Assembly (NCBI GenBank): GCA_003644825.1
Contig: QNDJ01000050.1
Span: forward strand, 1 to 8,417
Length of the DNA: 8,417 nucleotides
Reading direction: 5' to 3'
Origin: Candidatus Zhuqueibacterota bacterium
GTDB taxonomy: Bacteria; SM23-31; B21-G16
Shown here: piece by piece, positions 7,169 through 8,417 of the stretch
Position numbering within the stretch: position 1 is the first letter of the stretch
How the letters are laid out: every line of letters begins with the position of its first letter
The notes under the pieces: model-generated
The model's database searches: none
What the model saw: the letters and a program-made list of their open reading frames with translations, nothing else
Told to the model about the DNA's origin: nothing
Translations under genes and position numbers: made by a program

Positions 7169-7905
7169 TTTTCTCCTTCCGATAATTTACGAGCTCTCCT
7201 GGCAATAAGCTGGTTAGCTCTTAAAAGGGTATCAAATGTTCCTGCATCAGTCCACCAGCCTTCAAGAATTGAAAAACTCATAAGCCCTTCTTTAATGTAA
7301 GCATTATTAACATCAGTTATTTCCAGCTCGCCTCTTTTTGATGGTTTAAGGGTTTTTATTATATCAAATACCCTGGAATCATACATATATATTCCAGTGA
7401 CTGCATAATTTGTTTTTGGAACAGCAGGTTTCTCTTCTATACCAACGATTTTATCTCCTTCAATTTCAGCAACACCGAATCTCTGAGGGTCGTCAACTTC
7501 TTTAAGTAAAATCATTGCCCCTTCTTCCTGTTTAATATACCTATCAATATAAGGTTTAATGCTTTTTTCTATAATATTATCACCCAGTATTACAACTATT
7601 CTGTCGTTTCCAGCAAAGTGTTTTGCCAGTTTTAATGCATCTGCTATTCCACCTTCACCTTCCTGATAAGTATAATTTATATGTTTTAACCCGAATTCTT
7701 TTCCATTTCCCAGCAACCTGAGAAAATCACCCGCACTGTTTCCACCTGTAACTATCAGTATATCTTCAATACCTGCATTAACAAGGGTTTCCAGTGGGTA
7801 ATAAATCATAGGCTTATCATAGATTGGAAGAAGATGTTTATTGGTAATTTTTGTCAGAGGATAAAGCCTTGTTCCAAGTCCACCTGCAAGTATTACTCCT
7901 TTCAT
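7165..7905 (-). CDS. rfbA: Sugar-1-phosphate nucleotidylyltransferase, RmlA/RfbA-like, short form
   Basis: Family members join a sugar-1-phosphate (usually glucose-1-phosphate) to a nucleoside triphosphate (usually dTTP), giving the activated sugar and pyrophosphate. The nucleotide-binding signature is clear: LAGGLGTRLYPLT (6-18), then NKHLLPIYDKPMIYYPLETL (22-41). LGDN (107-110) holds Asp109, a Mg ligand; EEKP (157-160), the GELEITDVN stretch (192-200) and GWWTDAGT (216-223) with second metal ligand Asp220 follow. At 246 residues it lacks the C-terminal extension of about 45 residues of E. coli RmlA, and its Q-loop reads QEGEGGIADA rather than the QPSPDGLAQA form. It is thus the short subfamily whose nucleotide preference cannot be read reliably from sequence. 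No rmlB, rmlC or rmlD is seen; galE directly overlaps its stop, so UDP-glucose formation feeding GalE is an alternative to dTDP-glucose. Confidence 0.9.
   Translation of the reverse strand: MKGVILAGGLGTRLYPLTKITNKHLLPIYDKPMIYYPLETLVNAGIEDILIVTGGNSAGDFLRLLGNGKEFGLKHINYTYQEGEGGIADALKLAKHFAGNDRIVVILGDNIIEKSIKPYIDRYIKQEEGAMILLKEVDDPQRFGVAEIEGDKIVGIEEKPAVPKTNYAVTGIYMYDSRVFDIIKTLKPSKRGELEITDVNNAYIKEGLMSFSILEGWWTDAGTFDTLLRANQLIARRARKLSEGEK
7173..7180 (-). promoter_or_regulatory. Ribosome binding site of galE
   Basis: GGAAGGAG on the minus strand, four bases before the galE ATG and inside the last codons of the upstream gene. It is strong, though close to the start, and supports coupled translation. 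Confidence 0.75.
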
Positions 7906-7913
7906 TTACAATA

Positions 7914-7920
7914 CTCCTTC
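7914..7920 (-). promoter_or_regulatory. Ribosome binding site of the nucleotidylyltransferase gene
   Basis: GAAGGAG on the minus strand, eight bases before the ATG at 7905. Its first G is also the last base of the comF-like TAG stop, so the two genes are tightly packed. It fixes the start at 7905. Confidence 0.8.
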
Positions 7921-8417
7921 TATGTTAAAATTGTATAAGCTAAAGTGAGAGCTATTATTTCCTTTGCACCATTCTCCACAAGAGTCTTTGAACACTCGTT
8001 AATCGTAGCTCCCGTTGTAAGAACATCATCTATAATTAGGATTGTTTTATCGTTTATTTTTTCAGGCTCACAAACCTTAAATATACCTTTGACATTCTCC
8101 ATCCGTTCCTCTCTTGAAAGGTTTGTTTGAGACTTATTATTTACTACTCTTTTTAAAATATCTTTTTTATATGGTATATTTATATCTTTTATTATTCTTT
8201 CACACAAAAGACCACTCTGATTATATCCTCTCACTTTTTCTCTTTTTTTGTGAAGTGGAACAGGAGTGATAAGGTCTATATTTTTGATTGAAAGAATTTC
8301 ATTGACTTTTCTGATTAAAAACTCCCCGAGTTTATTTTTCAGTTTACTATATCCACTATATTTAAATAAATGTATTATTTTTAAAATATTATCATCTATA
8401 TCAAAACACCAGTAAAA
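7920..8417 (-). CDS. comF: ComF family phosphoribosyltransferase-like protein, 5' end outside window
   Basis: ComF proteins resemble type I phosphoribosyltransferases. In naturally competent bacteria they act in the cytoplasm in DNA uptake together with the ComFA helicase, but the family also occurs in bacteria not known to be competent, where the role is unclear. The reading frame is open from the stop at 7920 to the window edge (165 codons), and the residues upstream of the GTG at 8234 are clearly family sequence: IIHLFKYSGYSKL, then LITPVPLHKKREKVRGYNQS. The true start therefore lies beyond 8417 and the 104-residue reading from 8234 is a truncation. The PRPP-binding motif ILIIDDVLTTGAT and the following NECSKTLVENGAKEI are intact. 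The N-terminal zinc-ribbon half expected of the family is off the window. It is followed after 14 nt by the nucleotidylyltransferase, so it probably heads or sits within that operon. Confidence 0.92.
   Translation of the reverse strand, partial: FYWCFDIDDNILKIIHLFKYSGYSKLKNKLGEFLIRKVNEILSIKNIDLITPVPLHKKREKVRGYNQSGLLCERIIKDINIPYKKDILKRVVNNKSQTNLSREERMENVKGIFKVCEPEKINDKTILIIDDVLTTGATINECSKTLVENGAKEIIALTLAYTILT

Overview
The window is an ordinary-looking piece of an AT-rich bacterial chromosome holding two convergent gene clusters and one protein that stands out. The proteins are lysine- and isoleucine-rich and several genes start close to, or overlapping, the previous stop, as in compact bacterial genomes. 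Bacterial (not archaeal or eukaryotic) origin is supported by the gatA-gatB pair, a TatA subunit, a ComF-family protein and Shine-Dalgarno sites such as AAGGAG. I cannot name the phylum from the sequence. No mobile element, tRNA, rRNA or CRISPR array is visible.

Plus strand, 6-5925: tatA (twin-arginine translocase subunit), gatA and gatB (two subunits of the tRNA-dependent amidotransferase), thrC (a threonine-synthase-type PLP enzyme with an N-terminal zinc ribbon) and a 518-residue protein of no recognised family. Spacing is tight (4-nt overlap, 15 nt, 1 nt, 22 nt), so the five genes are probably one transcription unit. gatC is not seen between or beside gatA and gatB and must lie elsewhere if present. 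The last gene encodes thirteen complete repeats of exactly 34 residues plus a partial fourteenth, with no insertion or deletion between them. This reads as an uninterrupted alpha-solenoid, related in style to TPR/PPR proteins but with its own consensus. It is the best candidate here for something undescribed.

Middle, 5926-6181: 256 bp between the convergent clusters with no credible gene. It holds two short inverted repeats. A hairpin followed by eight T residues, readable as a plus-strand terminator, sits just inside the 3' end of galE.

Minus strand, 8417-6182: a ComF-family phosphoribosyltransferase-like protein whose 5' end is off the window, then a short RmlA-type sugar-1-phosphate nucleotidylyltransferase, then galE (UDP-glucose 4-epimerase). 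Spacing is 14 nt and a 4-nt ATGA overlap, each start with a strong Shine-Dalgarno site. The last two would make and epimerise nucleotide sugars for surface polysaccharide; the ComF protein is probably an operon passenger.
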